From Bryobacterales bacterium (GTDB taxonomy: Bacteria; Acidobacteriota; Terriglobia; Bryobacterales; Bryobacteraceae): 64,000 nucleotides of DNA. The notes beneath the pieces were generated by a model, which saw only the letters and a list, made by a program, of their open reading frames with translations, made no database searches and had not been told where the DNA came from. Shown here one piece after another: positions 41,973 to 50,834 of the stretch; within the stretch, counting starts at the first letter, position 1, and every line of letters starts with the position of its first letter. A program made the position numbers and the translations under genes. The stretch lies in NCBI GenBank assembly GCA_016721425.1, contig JADKID010000009.1, positions 434,001-498,000 on the forward strand, written 5' to 3'.

Positions 41973-43121
41973 ATGCGCACTGTCTACGCACTCTTTCTTA
42001 CCTTCACAGCCGCCGCTGCGGTTGTCGCGCAGCAGGGCCAGAAGTTCGAGCTCAATCCCGCAACGCCGGAAGGTCAACTCCTCCAAAAGGCCAGCCAGGC
42101 GGCCACCGACGACGAAAAGATCGCGGCCTTCGACAACTTCATCGCCACCCATCCCGGGCACCCCGCTACAATCTACGCCTGGAATCAGGTCCAGCCTCTT
42201 CATCTGAAAGCCAGCCAGTTCGACAAGGTGATCACCGGCGCTGCCGCCATCCTCGCCGCCGAACCCGACAATAGCCCGGCGGCCTACAACGGGCTCCAGG
42301 CTGCGGAGCGCAAACTCGACGTCGCCGCGATCATCCTGTGGGCAAACCGTACCGTGGCCGCAGCCAAGCTGGCTATCGCCTCCAAGAAGCCAGCCGATGA
42401 AGACGAGGCCGCCCTCTGGGCCGCCAACGTCGACTTCGCTCAACAGGTCATCGCCCGCTGTGAATACTCGTTCTATGCCAGCGCCCTCAAGGTCACCGAC
42501 CCAGCCGGCATCGCCGCGCTCTACGGCGGCCTCGTGGAAATGAACAGTCAAAGCCAGTACGTCGCCATGGCAGCCCCTCGCTATTTCATAGCCCTCCTTC
42601 AGCAAAAAGACCTGCCCAAGGCGCAATCCTTCGCCGAGACTGCCGCCGACCGCGGCCAGGCCAACGAGGACATGCTCCTCTTCGTCGCCGACGCCAATCT
42701 CAACGCCGGCAGCTTCGACAAGGCTATGACATACTCCGCGAAAATTACCTCCATTCTGCCGGCGCAGGCCGCCCCGTCCGGCATCGCCGCCGCTGACTGG
42801 GAGGCAAAGAAAAAGACCACACTGGCCCGCGCCCACTGGATCTCCGGCGTTGCCGCCGGAAGTAAGTCCGATTGGCTCGCCACGGAACAGTCCATGCGCG
42901 CCGCCCTGCTCATCATCGAAGGCAACACCGCGCTCAATGATCTCCTGCCTGGCGCGTATTTCTATCTGGGCCTCGCCAACTACAGCGTCTCCAAGGGCGC
43001 CAAGCCCGATCCCGCCCGCCGCGCCGAGGCCAAAAAATACTTCACCCTCTGCGCCGCCATCGCCAGCCCCTTTCAAGCCCAAGCCGCCAAAAATCTCACC
43101 GGCATCACTGCCGGCAAGTAG
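41973..43121 (+). CDS. Secreted TPR-repeat protein
   Basis: A 382-residue protein with a signal peptide (TVYALFLTFTAAAAVVAQ). The mature part is all helical, in paired helices of TPR type: EGQLLQKASQAATDDEKIAAF, ADNSPAAYNGLQAAER-like segments, PRYFIALLQQKDLPKAQSFA and LPGAYFYLGLANYSVSKGAK. Such proteins hold other proteins in the periplasm or track cell envelope processes; no partner can be named. It is followed by acetate kinase after 9 bases, so co-transcription is likely, and divergent from the sugar transporter with a 69-base spacer. Confidence 0.75.
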   Translation: MRTVYALFLTFTAAAAVVAQQGQKFELNPATPEGQLLQKASQAATDDEKIAAFDNFIATHPGHPATIYAWNQVQPLHLKASQFDKVITGAAAILAAEPDNSPAAYNGLQAAERKLDVAAIILWANRTVAAAKLAIASKKPADEDEAALWAANVDFAQQVIARCEYSFYASALKVTDPAGIAALYGGLVEMNSQSQYVAMAAPRYFIALLQQKDLPKAQSFAETAADRGQANEDMLLFVADANLNAGSFDKAMTYSAKITSILPAQAAPSGIAAADWEAKKKTTLARAHWISGVAAGSKSDWLATEQSMRAALLIIEGNTALNDLLPGAYFYLGLANYSVSKGAKPDPARRAEAKKYFTLCAAIASPFQAQAAKNLTGITAGK

Positions 43122-43130
43122 TCCCCAAAA

Positions 43131-44222
43131 ATGAACATACTCATCCCCAACCTAGGCTCCACGTCACTCAAATATCAGATCCTCGAAATGCCTTCGGAAC
43201 GCGTCATCGCCAAGGGCCGCTTCGAGCGCGTCACTGACTACCGCTCTGCCATCGCCGAGATCCGCTCGGGCGACACGCGGGTAGACGCGGTAGCTTTCAA
43301 GGCCGTGCACGGCGGCCCCAACTACCGCGGTACGTTCGTCATTGATGATGCTGTCGAACAGGCCATGGTCCAGTTTCTCCTGGCCGCTCCTGTCCACAAC
43401 GCCATCTATCTGGAGGCCATCCACGCCTTTCGCGAGGCCATGCCCGGTGTCCCCTTGGTGGCCGCCTTCGAAACCGAGTTCCATCGCACCATGCCGGAGT
43501 ATGCCCGCTGGTACGGCGTCCCGGCCGACTGGCGCACCCAGTTCGGCATTGAGCGCTACGGCTTCCACGGCGCCTCCCATGAGTTCATCTCCGGCCGCGC
43601 CCCGCAGTTCCTTAATTGCCAGAAGGAGGACCTCCGCCTCATCAGCTGCCACCTCGGCGGCAGTTCCTCCATCTGCGCCATTGACCGGGGCATCTCCGTC
43701 GATACCACCATGGGTTTCTCCCCGCAATCCGGCCTGGAAAACGCCACCCGCCACGGCGACCTCGACCCCTTCGCCGTTCTCTACATGATGGACCGTAACA
43801 ACTGGACTACCGAGGAAGTCCGCACGCAGCTCGCCCGCACCAGCGGCCTCGCCGGCCTCTCCGGAGTTGCGGGCGGCGACGTCCGCGACATCACCGAAGC
43901 CGCCCGCGCAGGCGTCCGCGAAGCATCTCTCGCCCTGGACGTTTTCAACTATCAGGTCCGCAAAACCATCGGCGCCTTTGCCGCCGCGATGGGCGGGGTC
44001 GACGCGATCACGTTCACCGGCGGCATCGGGGAAAACTCCCCCGCTCTGCGCGAAGCATGCTGTAGCGGTCTCGCCCACCTCGGTGTCGAGCTCTCCACCA
44101 GCTCCAACGAAGAGGCATCCGGCGACCGCATTCTCTCCACCCGCGCCTCCCGCGTGAAACTGCTCGTTCTGGCCACCAACGAGGAGATCATTGTAGCCCG
44201 CCGGGCCATGCGCGTTCTATAA
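43131..44222 (+). CDS. Acetate kinase family protein
   Basis: The family interconverts acetate and ATP with acetyl phosphate and ADP (or propionate equivalents). The 363-residue product has the acetate kinase features: NLGSTSLKYQIL (phosphate loop 1), GFHGASHEFIS, LISCHLGGSSSICAI, TTMGFSPQSGLENATRHGDLDP and FTGGIGENSPALREA. It is about 35-40 residues shorter than the usual 400, mostly in the N-terminal lobe. No phosphotransacetylase gene is next to it. Because the family also contains propionate and butyrate kinases, the substrate is not fixed. A strong inverted repeat follows the gene. Confidence 0.85.
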   Translation: MNILIPNLGSTSLKYQILEMPSERVIAKGRFERVTDYRSAIAEIRSGDTRVDAVAFKAVHGGPNYRGTFVIDDAVEQAMVQFLLAAPVHNAIYLEAIHAFREAMPGVPLVAAFETEFHRTMPEYARWYGVPADWRTQFGIERYGFHGASHEFISGRAPQFLNCQKEDLRLISCHLGGSSSICAIDRGISVDTTMGFSPQSGLENATRHGDLDPFAVLYMMDRNNWTTEEVRTQLARTSGLAGLSGVAGGDVRDITEAARAGVREASLALDVFNYQVRKTIGAFAAAMGGVDAITFTGGIGENSPALREACCSGLAHLGVELSTSSNEEASGDRILSTRASRVKLLVLATNEEIIVARRAMRVL

Positions 44223-44241
44223 TCCGTCGGCCACAACAAAG

Positions 44242-44283
44242 CTGGCCCCCTCCGGATCCGCGTACGGACCGGCCGGGGGCCAG
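44242..44283. terminator. Strong inverted repeat, likely bidirectional terminator
   Basis: The arms CTGGCCCCC (44242-44250) and GGGGGCCAG (44275-44283) pair fully over nine bases. They lie between convergent stop codons at 44222 and 44323. There is no clean T-run on either side; the minus side has CTTTGTTG just after the stem. Function as a terminator is likely but not proven. Confidence 0.5.
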
Positions 44284-44322
44284 GTTGGAACTGAACGGTG
44301 GATGTGAGTTCGCGATGCCGCG

Positions 44323-45135
44323 CTACTTCCGCGGTTCGTACGTAACTTCAACCTCGGTCTTCACATTGACAGGCTTGCCGCCCTGCAAGGTCGGCTTGTA
44401 GCTGAATTTATCCCACTGGATCGCCTCACAGAGCTGCGCGCCCGTCTCCAGTTCGGAGATCTTCCCTTCCGGGTTGACGATGACTTTGCAGCGGATCGAC
44501 TTCGCTTCGGGCTCCCACAGGGGCGCAGGCAGAACGGACTTACCCTCCACCAGCACAGCCTTCTGCTTGTCAGCGGCGACCGTGACCGTGGGAGTGTCCT
44601 TGTATTTCTCTGCATCGTCCTTCTTCGGCTCGCCGGAGACGGGTGTGATTTTCGAAACCATGATAATCGGCCGTGCCGGATACCGTGCCATGCGGACACG
44701 CAAAGCGGCAGCCTTGGTGTCGGCTTCATCAAAGGACATGCCGGGCCATGCGATCCTCACTGCTCGCTCACAACTGGATTTGAGCGGATAGCCATTCTTG
44801 CCCAGGTCCGGATCGCCAATCTCGTCCACGATGTCCTGCGCGTGAACACCCTCGACAATGTACTCGTTGCCGTCCACCACGTTCGCGGTCGTTCTCGAAA
44901 ACAGGCGGTACTGTTGCCTGCCCTCCCAGATGAACGCGGAAGGCCCGCCCCCGTTCAGAGCAGCATCACTGGTCCCATCAGAAAGATGCAGGAGCCGTAC
45001 CTTGCCCTGGATCTTGTGTGGCGTGGCCTGGGATTTCTTGGATTCAGCGGCCGGCGGCGCGCTTGAGCAACCGCTCAAAGCGGCGAGCGCTGGCAGGAGC
45101 AATGAAAAACAGACGATGTGTGCGTTGCGAATCAT
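44323..45135 (-). CDS. Lipoprotein with TonB-like C-terminal domain
   Basis: A 270-residue protein. The start is set at the ATG at 45135, because it opens a lipoprotein signal: hydrophobic HIVCFSLLLPALAAL then the lipobox L-S-G-C. The 23 codons upstream are not signal-like. The C-terminal 60 residues (IRCKVIVNPEGKISELETGA, then FSYKPTLQGGKPVNVKTEV) follow the TonB C-terminal pattern of partner proteins. The middle is acidic and charged with no recognised fold. It probably sits on a membrane face, but a true TonB role is doubtful without the usual N-terminal helix. Confidence 0.65.
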   Translation of the reverse strand: MIRNAHIVCFSLLLPALAALSGCSSAPPAAESKKSQATPHKIQGKVRLLHLSDGTSDAALNGGGPSAFIWEGRQQYRLFSRTTANVVDGNEYIVEGVHAQDIVDEIGDPDLGKNGYPLKSSCERAVRIAWPGMSFDEADTKAAALRVRMARYPARPIIMVSKITPVSGEPKKDDAEKYKDTPTVTVAADKQKAVLVEGKSVLPAPLWEPEAKSIRCKVIVNPEGKISELETGAQLCEAIQWDKFSYKPTLQGGKPVNVKTEVEVTYEPRK

Positions 45136-45234
45136 CCGGCTTACCTCGGTTTCGGGACGGTTTAGTCCGAATCTGAACGTATCACGAGACCCCGCTGCTT
45201 GCAACGGAGCATTAGCCTTTTTCTCGCGGCGGAA

Positions 45235-46044
45235 TCACCGTGCCACCCGTTCCTCCAGCCACGCGCGCAACGCCGCCGGCCAGGCCGCAGAAGTGGCGTT
45301 CGTCTTCTTGATTCCGAAACCGTGACCGCCAGAGGAATAGACGTGCAGTTCCGCTGGCTTCTTGAGCCTCTTGAGTGCCAGGTAAAAAGGCACGCTGTTT
45401 TCGGCGGCGCTCAGTCTGTCGTCGTCGGCGTGGACCAGAAACGTGGGCGGCACGGTGGCCGGCAGACCGTCGAGCACTTTCGGTACGGCCGGATAGGCCA
45501 GCACCAGGAAATCGGGCCGGGTGGCCTCGGGCGCGGTGATACCCATGAGCGCTGCCAGGTTCCCTCCGGCGGAAAATCCGATCATGCCCACGGCGCCCGG
45601 CTTCAAGTGCCACTTCGACGCGCCGGCGCGCACCAGGCGGACCGCTTCGGCGGCGTCCTCCAGCGGCAACCTGGCCGACAGCACAGCCTGCTGCACCGTA
45701 TCCAGAGTGCCCTTCATGCTGCCCGGCAGGCGGTACTTCAGCACGAAACCGGCGTATCCAATCGATTGCAGCCAGCGCGCGACATCGTGCCCTTCCTTGT
45801 CGATCGCCAGATGGCCATAGCCCCCTCCGGGGCAGATGATCAGCGCGCCGCCCGTGGCGATCGCGGCGTCCGGCAGGTAGGCCGTCAGCGTCGGCTCGGA
45901 TACATCAGAGATCGAGCGGTCCGGCAACTGAGCCGTCCCCCGTTCTTGGATCTTCTCCGGCGGAGCGCCGGCCCCGGCCGAACGCAACACGATGACTTGC
46001 TGTGCAAACAGCGGCGCGACGATCAGCAGCAATGCGAACTTCAT
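45235..46044 (-). CDS. Secreted alpha/beta hydrolase, acetylesterase-like
   Basis: A 269-residue protein with a signal peptide (MKFALLLIVAPLFAQQ). The catalytic elements are an oxyanion strand IICPGGGYGHLA, the nucleophile GFSAGGNLAAL, the acid in VHADDDRLSAAEN, and a His in YSSGGHGFG. These are typical of the alpha/beta hydrolases that release acetyl or similar groups from xylan and other polymers (the hormone-sensitive-lipase-like group). The neighbours are a lipoprotein and the paralogue pair at 46089, which is divergent. Substrate not visible. Confidence 0.8.
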   Translation of the reverse strand: MKFALLLIVAPLFAQQVIVLRSAGAGAPPEKIQERGTAQLPDRSISDVSEPTLTAYLPDAAIATGGALIICPGGGYGHLAIDKEGHDVARWLQSIGYAGFVLKYRLPGSMKGTLDTVQQAVLSARLPLEDAAEAVRLVRAGASKWHLKPGAVGMIGFSAGGNLAALMGITAPEATRPDFLVLAYPAVPKVLDGLPATVPPTFLVHADDDRLSAAENSVPFYLALKRLKKPAELHVYSSGGHGFGIKKTNATSAAWPAALRAWLEERVAR

Positions 46045-46088
46045 GCGATAGAGTCTACACCGCGCACCAACGCCCTGCGAACTCTATA

Positions 46089-47300
46089 ATGACTTCTAAC
46101 ATGGGTACTCCGAAACGGCCGAAAATCGCAGCCATCGGCACGATCTATTTCAAACACTCCCACACACAACACATTGTGGACCGCTTCCTCGATGGCTACG
46201 GCTGGAACGGGAAGCATCATCGTCCCGAAATGGACCTCGTCTCCCTCTTCGTCGATCAGGTCGGCAAGAACGACCTCAGCCACGAACGGGCGGCGCGCCA
46301 CCCCGAGCTCAAGATGTGCAAGACCATCGCCGAGGCACTCACGCTGGGCGGCGAAAAACTGGCCGTGGACGGAGTAGTGCTCATCGGCGAACACGGCAAC
46401 TACCCGAAGACCGAAAAGGGCCAGACGAAGTATCCGCGCTACGAGTTCTTTGAACAGATCGTCGACGTATTCCGCAAAAGCGGCCGCTCCGTTCCGGTTT
46501 TCAACGACAAGCACCTTTCGTGGAACTGGGAGTGGGCGCGAAAGATGTACGACACGTCTCGCGAACTCAAGTTTGCGTTCCAGGCCGGGTCAAGCCTGGC
46601 CGTCACCTGGCGGACGCCCTCCGTGGAGATGCCGCTGGGCGCGAAGATCAGCGAGGCGGTCTGTGTCTGCTATGGCGGCGTGGATAGCTACGACTTCCAC
46701 GGACTGGAGACCATTCAGTGCATGGTGGAGCGGCGGCGCGGAGGCGAAAGCGGAGTGAAGTGGGTGCAGGCCTATCGCGGCCCGGCCTTCTGGCAGGCGC
46801 TGCGCGACGGCGTCTGGTCCAGGGAGTTGATGGAGTCCGCATTGTGCCGCAGTCACACCTTGACACCGGCCCGCAAAGGCTTCAATGATATCTTCCCCAG
46901 CATCGATGACATGCAGCGCATGGTCAAGGATCCGGTGGCCTACCGCTACGAGCACAACGACGGCCTGAAATGCACGATGCTGCTGATGAGCGGGTTGGTC
47001 CGTGACTTCAACTTCGCAGCCTATGTGGACGGGCAGCGCAAGCCGTGGTCCACGCAAATGTACCTGCCGATGCCCGACGGACGGACAACGCTCGCCACCT
47101 TCTTCAGCCCGCTCGTCAACAACATGGAGAAGATGTTCCTCACCGGAAAGGCCGCCTACCCCGTGGAGCGCACCCTGCTGACCACCGGCCTCACCGCCGC
47201 GGGCGTCGACAGCCTCTACCGCAATCAGGTGCGCTGCGAGACGCCGCACCTGAATATCAGCTACCAGCCGGCCAAGGAATCGACGTTCCAGAGGAGCTAA
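46089..47300 (+). CDS. Conserved protein of unknown function, paralogue A
   Basis: A 403-residue soluble protein. The ATG at 46089 is chosen as the first in-frame start before clear homology to the next gene (an ATG at 46101 is possible). It shares a run of motifs with the protein at 47305: IGEHGNYPK / IGEHGDYPH, PVFNDKHLSW / PVFNDKHLSY, SSLAVTWRTPSVEMPLG / SSLPVTWRLPSLELPLG, FHGLETIQCMVERR / FHALEAMQCMVERR and VRDFNFAA. Conserved His and Asp in these blocks could bind a metal. There is no signal peptide, so it is probably cytoplasmic. Family not recognised. It leads a run of co-directional genes for D-aminoacylase, creatininase-like and transport functions. Confidence 0.65.
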   Translation: MTSNMGTPKRPKIAAIGTIYFKHSHTQHIVDRFLDGYGWNGKHHRPEMDLVSLFVDQVGKNDLSHERAARHPELKMCKTIAEALTLGGEKLAVDGVVLIGEHGNYPKTEKGQTKYPRYEFFEQIVDVFRKSGRSVPVFNDKHLSWNWEWARKMYDTSRELKFAFQAGSSLAVTWRTPSVEMPLGAKISEAVCVCYGGVDSYDFHGLETIQCMVERRRGGESGVKWVQAYRGPAFWQALRDGVWSRELMESALCRSHTLTPARKGFNDIFPSIDDMQRMVKDPVAYRYEHNDGLKCTMLLMSGLVRDFNFAAYVDGQRKPWSTQMYLPMPDGRTTLATFFSPLVNNMEKMFLTGKAAYPVERTLLTTGLTAAGVDSLYRNQVRCETPHLNISYQPAKESTFQRS

Positions 47301-47304
47301 CCCG

Positions 47305-48543
47305 ATGCTGACCAGACGCCATTTCCTTCAGTCCAGCGCGGCGATGGCCGCGGCGCAGACCGGACAGCCCAAGAGACTCGCCATCATCACCACCATCTAT
47401 CGGTACCTGTCACATGGGCAGCACATGGGTGACCGCTTTCTGGTGGGCTACCCGCTCGAGGGCCTGTGGCACAGACCTGACATCAAGGTGGTCTCGCTGT
47501 ATGTTGACCAGAAACCCGCGGGCGATCTCAGCGGCGAGCGCGCTCGCGAGTTTGGATTCAACATCTATCCCACCATCGCCGAGGCGCTGCGCTGCGGGGG
47601 CGACAAGCTCGCCGTGGACGCGGTGTTGATCATCGGTGAGCACGGCGACTACCCACACAACGACAAGGGACAGGTGCTGTATCCACGCTTCGAGTTCTTC
47701 GATCAATGCGTGAAAGTGTTCGAAAAAGACGGTCGCACGGCGCCGGTCTTCAACGACAAGCACCTCTCCTACAGCTTCGACAAAGCGAAGGCAATGGTGG
47801 ATGCATCCAGGCGGCTGCACTTCCCCATGCTTGCCGGCTCATCCCTGCCGGTCACCTGGCGGCTGCCCTCCCTCGAACTGCCCCTCGGCTGCCGCATCGG
47901 CGAGGCGCTCATGGTGGGGAACGGTGGCTCCGATCCGATGGATTTCCACGCGCTGGAGGCCATGCAATGCATGGTGGAGCGGCGCGGGCGCGGCGAAACC
48001 GGAGTCAAGGCCGTACAACTCATCGAGGGCGATGACGTCTGGCGGGCCGGCGAGCAGGGGCGCTATTCGAAAGAGCTGCTTGGCTGCGCCCTCTCTCGCA
48101 GCGACACGCCTCTGGGACTTTCCCTGGCAGACGGCCGTCCTCAGGATCTGTCCGCCCCCGGTGTGCTGGCGAAGCTCGTGGAGAAGCCGGCGGCCTATTT
48201 CATCGAGTATCGCGACGGTCTGAAGGCCACGCTGCTGATGCTGAACGGCGCCGTACGGGACTTCAACTTCGCGGCCCGCGTGCAGGGCGTGAAGGATCCG
48301 CTATCCACGCAGTTCTTCCTCACGCCGGAGCCCAACGTCACCTACTCGGCCTGCCTGATGCACAAGGTGGAGGAGATGTTTGCATCCGGCGTAGCGCCCT
48401 ATCCCGTGGACCGCACACTCCTGGTCAGCGGCGTGCTCGAGAGCTGCCTCACCTCCAGGGTGCAGAGCCACGCCCGGCTGGAAACGCCGCATCTCAGCGT
48501 CGCCTATAGAGCCACTGCCAAGTCGCACTTCGCGCAGACCTAA
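47305..48543 (+). CDS. Conserved protein of unknown function, paralogue B, exported
   Basis: A 412-residue protein related to paralogue A over its whole length. It begins with a Tat-like signal (M-L-T-R-R-H-F-L-Q-S-S followed by AAMAAAQT). So this copy appears to be exported and the other not. Shared motifs include IGEHGDYPH, FNDKHLS, PLGCRIGEAL and a Tyr/His-rich N-terminal block (YRYLSHGQHMGDRFLVGYPL). Conserved acids and His suggest an enzyme. It follows A by 4 bases and precedes the D-aminoacylase with no gap, so these three genes are probably one operon. Confidence 0.65.
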   Translation: MLTRRHFLQSSAAMAAAQTGQPKRLAIITTIYRYLSHGQHMGDRFLVGYPLEGLWHRPDIKVVSLYVDQKPAGDLSGERAREFGFNIYPTIAEALRCGGDKLAVDAVLIIGEHGDYPHNDKGQVLYPRFEFFDQCVKVFEKDGRTAPVFNDKHLSYSFDKAKAMVDASRRLHFPMLAGSSLPVTWRLPSLELPLGCRIGEALMVGNGGSDPMDFHALEAMQCMVERRGRGETGVKAVQLIEGDDVWRAGEQGRYSKELLGCALSRSDTPLGLSLADGRPQDLSAPGVLAKLVEKPAAYFIEYRDGLKATLLMLNGAVRDFNFAARVQGVKDPLSTQFFLTPEPNVTYSACLMHKVEEMFASGVAPYPVDRTLLVSGVLESCLTSRVQSHARLETPHLSVAYRATAKSHFAQT

Positions 48544-50047
48544 ATGACGCTGCTTCTCAAAAACGGCATCCTCTACGACGGCAGCGGCGCCGATCCCGTG
48601 CCCGGCGATCTCCTGATCGACGGCGGCCGGATCGCCAGCATCGGCGTCATCAACGCGCCACTCTGCCGCACTCTCGATTGCACCGGCCTGGCCGTCGCAC
48701 CGGGCTTCATTGACTTGCACAGCCACTCCGACCTCCAGGTCCTGGAGAGTGAGCGAACGGAAAAGGTCCTACAGGGCGTCACCACCGAGGTGGTGGGCAA
48801 CTGCGGATTCTCGCCATTCCCGCAAGGCAGTCATGCCCATGAGCTGTGCGAGTTCGGCGGCGGAATCTTGGGCCGTCCTGCGGGCTGGGGTTGGGCTTCC
48901 GCCAAAGCGTACCTCGACACCGTGGCGGAGAGCGGCAAGAACGTCCGCGTAGCCCCGCTGGCGGGCCACGGCAGTCTACGCGTTGCTGTGGCGGGCCTGA
49001 GACAGGGCCCGCTATCCACAACAGAGATGGATCGCCTCGCCGGATTGCTCGCCGATTCGCTCGACGCCGGCTGCGCGGGATTCTCCACTGGGCTCATGTA
49101 CGCGCCGGGCTCCAGCGCCGCGCCCGAAGAACTGGAACATCTCTGCCGCCTGGTTGCCGCCAGGGATAGGCTCTACACCACGCACATGCGCAGCTACGCT
49201 CAGGGTCTGGTGGAGGCTGTTCGCGAACAGATCGCACTCGCCCGCGCCACCGGATGCCGGCTCCAGATCTCGCATCTCCAGGCGGCCGGTCGCGCCAATT
49301 GGAATCTGCAGCAACGCGCCCTGGACGAGATCGAAACAGCGCGCGCCGCCGGCGTGGACGTCGAGTTCGATATCTACCCCTATCAGTGCGGTAGCACGGT
49401 GCTCACCCAGTGGCTGCCCTTCTGGGCGCTCGATGGCGGCGCTACGGCGCTCGTCGAGCGGTTGCGTACACCCGCCACTCGTGCCCTTGTGCGTGACGAG
49501 ACAGAGGGCGGCATGGCGCAATCCTGGAGCGACATCACCATCTCCGGTGTGGCCAGCGCCGCCAACGCTGCCCTCATCGGCCGGACCATCGCGGACGTAG
49601 CGGCGGAACGCGGCTGCCAACGGCGTCGACACCGCGCTCGATCTGCTGGCCGAGGAGAACGCCGCCGTCAACGTCGTCTCGTTCAACCAGAGCGAATCCA
49701 ATCTGCGGCAACTGCTCTCGCACCCGCTCTGCTCGGTCATCAGCGACGGCTTCTACGTAAACGGCAGACCGCACCCGCGGCTCCACGGAACGTTTCCGGA
49801 ACTCCTCGGCTCCATCGTCAGAGACCGGCATTGGATGTCTCTCCCGGAGGCAATTCACAAAGTCACGGGCAAGCCCGCCGCTCGGCTCAGGCTCAACAAG
49901 CGCGGCCTGCTGCGGGAGGGCTTTGCGGCCGACATCACGGTGTTCGATCCGCAAACCATCCGCAGCCGCGCCACATATGAGACCCCGGACTTGCCGCCTG
50001 AGGGCATTCGCTTCGTCATCCGGGACGGTCAATTCTCGATAGGGTGA
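48544..50047 (+). pseudogene. D-aminoacylase (N-acyl-D-amino-acid deacylase), frameshifted
   Basis: The amidohydrolase-superfamily enzyme removes the acyl group from N-acyl-D-amino acids using zinc. The first 355 codons follow the family: APGFIDLHSHSDLQVLES (metal His pair), VVGNCGFSPFP (metal Cys), STGLMYAPGS and YTTHMRSYAQGLVEAV. Just past GRTIADVAAERG (about 49612-49618) the frame becomes Arg/Gln-rich and ends at 49980. In the +1 frame the family sequence resumes: ANGVDTALDLLAEE, VISDGFYVNG (the catalytic Asp region) and GFAADITVFDP, ending at TGA 50045-50047. One extra base explains it. The intact gene would have about 500 residues. It lies inside a run of co-directional genes. Confidence 0.8.
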
Positions 50048-50051
50048 ATCA

Positions 50052-50834
50052 ATGAAACTCGAACACGCACGCTGGCCCGACCTTCCGTCTTTGTCCGACA
50101 AGATCTTCGTGGTCCCGCTGGGATCGCTGGAACAACACGGAAAACACCTGCCGGTCTTCACCGATTCGCTGATCATCGGCAATATCGCCGAACGCGTGGA
50201 AACCCTGCGCACCGATCGCGTCGTGATGCTCCCCGTGCAGTGGCTGGGCCACTCGCCTCACCATCGCAAGTTCGGTTGTGTCAGCCTGGATCTCTTCCCG
50301 TACATTGAGCTGATCCGCGGTCTGTGCCGGTCGCTCATCGCCATCGGCGCGCGCCGCATCCTGCTGCTCAACGGCCACGGCGGCAACGACATTCCCTGCA
50401 AGGCCGCCCTCCGCGAATTGAAGAGCGAGTTCGAGTCGCTGCCCGAGTTGTACATCGCCTACGCCACCTACTGGAACCTTGCCGCGGCCGAGTTCACCGC
50501 GATTCGCGAGTCGCCCGCCGGCGGCATGGGGCACGCCTGCGAGATGGAGACCTCCATCCTGCTGGCGGCGCACCCGGGCCTCGTGGATACCTCCAAGGCC
50601 GTGCGCGGCGGCCCCAGCCCGGAGCGCGGCTTCCGCACCATCGACATGCTCCAGGGCGAGCCGTTCTTCATGATCAACGAGTTCCACGAGTTCTCCGAAA
50701 CTGGCGTCATCGGCATGCCGGACTTCGCTACCGCGGAGAAGGGAGAGTTGTTCCTCGACGCCGCCGCGCAGGCCGTCGTGCGGTTCCTCGATGAGTTCTC
50801 CCGGTGGGACTTCCAGACGCGGTCCTCCTCATGA
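50052..50834 (+). CDS. Creatininase-family amidohydrolase
   Basis: A 260-residue protein of the creatininase/creatinine amidohydrolase family, which hydrolyse cyclic or N-formyl amides with two zinc ions. Metal-binding elements are E-Q-H in LGSLEQHGKHLPV, the Asp in FTDSLI, LLLNGHGGND and E in HACEMETS. The rest (PVQWLGHSPHHRKF, SLDLFPYIELI) agrees with the family. The precise substrate is not known; other members act on creatinine, formamidopyrimidines or mycofactocin precursors. It starts 4 bases after the D-aminoacylase end and overlaps the transporter gene by 4 bases. Confidence 0.88.
   Translation: MKLEHARWPDLPSLSDKIFVVPLGSLEQHGKHLPVFTDSLIIGNIAERVETLRTDRVVMLPVQWLGHSPHHRKFGCVSLDLFPYIELIRGLCRSLIAIGARRILLLNGHGGNDIPCKAALRELKSEFESLPELYIAYATYWNLAAAEFTAIRESPAGGMGHACEMETSILLAAHPGLVDTSKAVRGGPSPERGFRTIDMLQGEPFFMINEFHEFSETGVIGMPDFATAEKGELFLDAAAQAVVRFLDEFSRWDFQTRSSS

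Noticed and set aside
41949..43082. Minus-strand frame of 377 residues opposite the TPR protein
   Set aside because: Gly/Val-rich shadow without motifs; the plus-strand product has a signal peptide and helix repeats.
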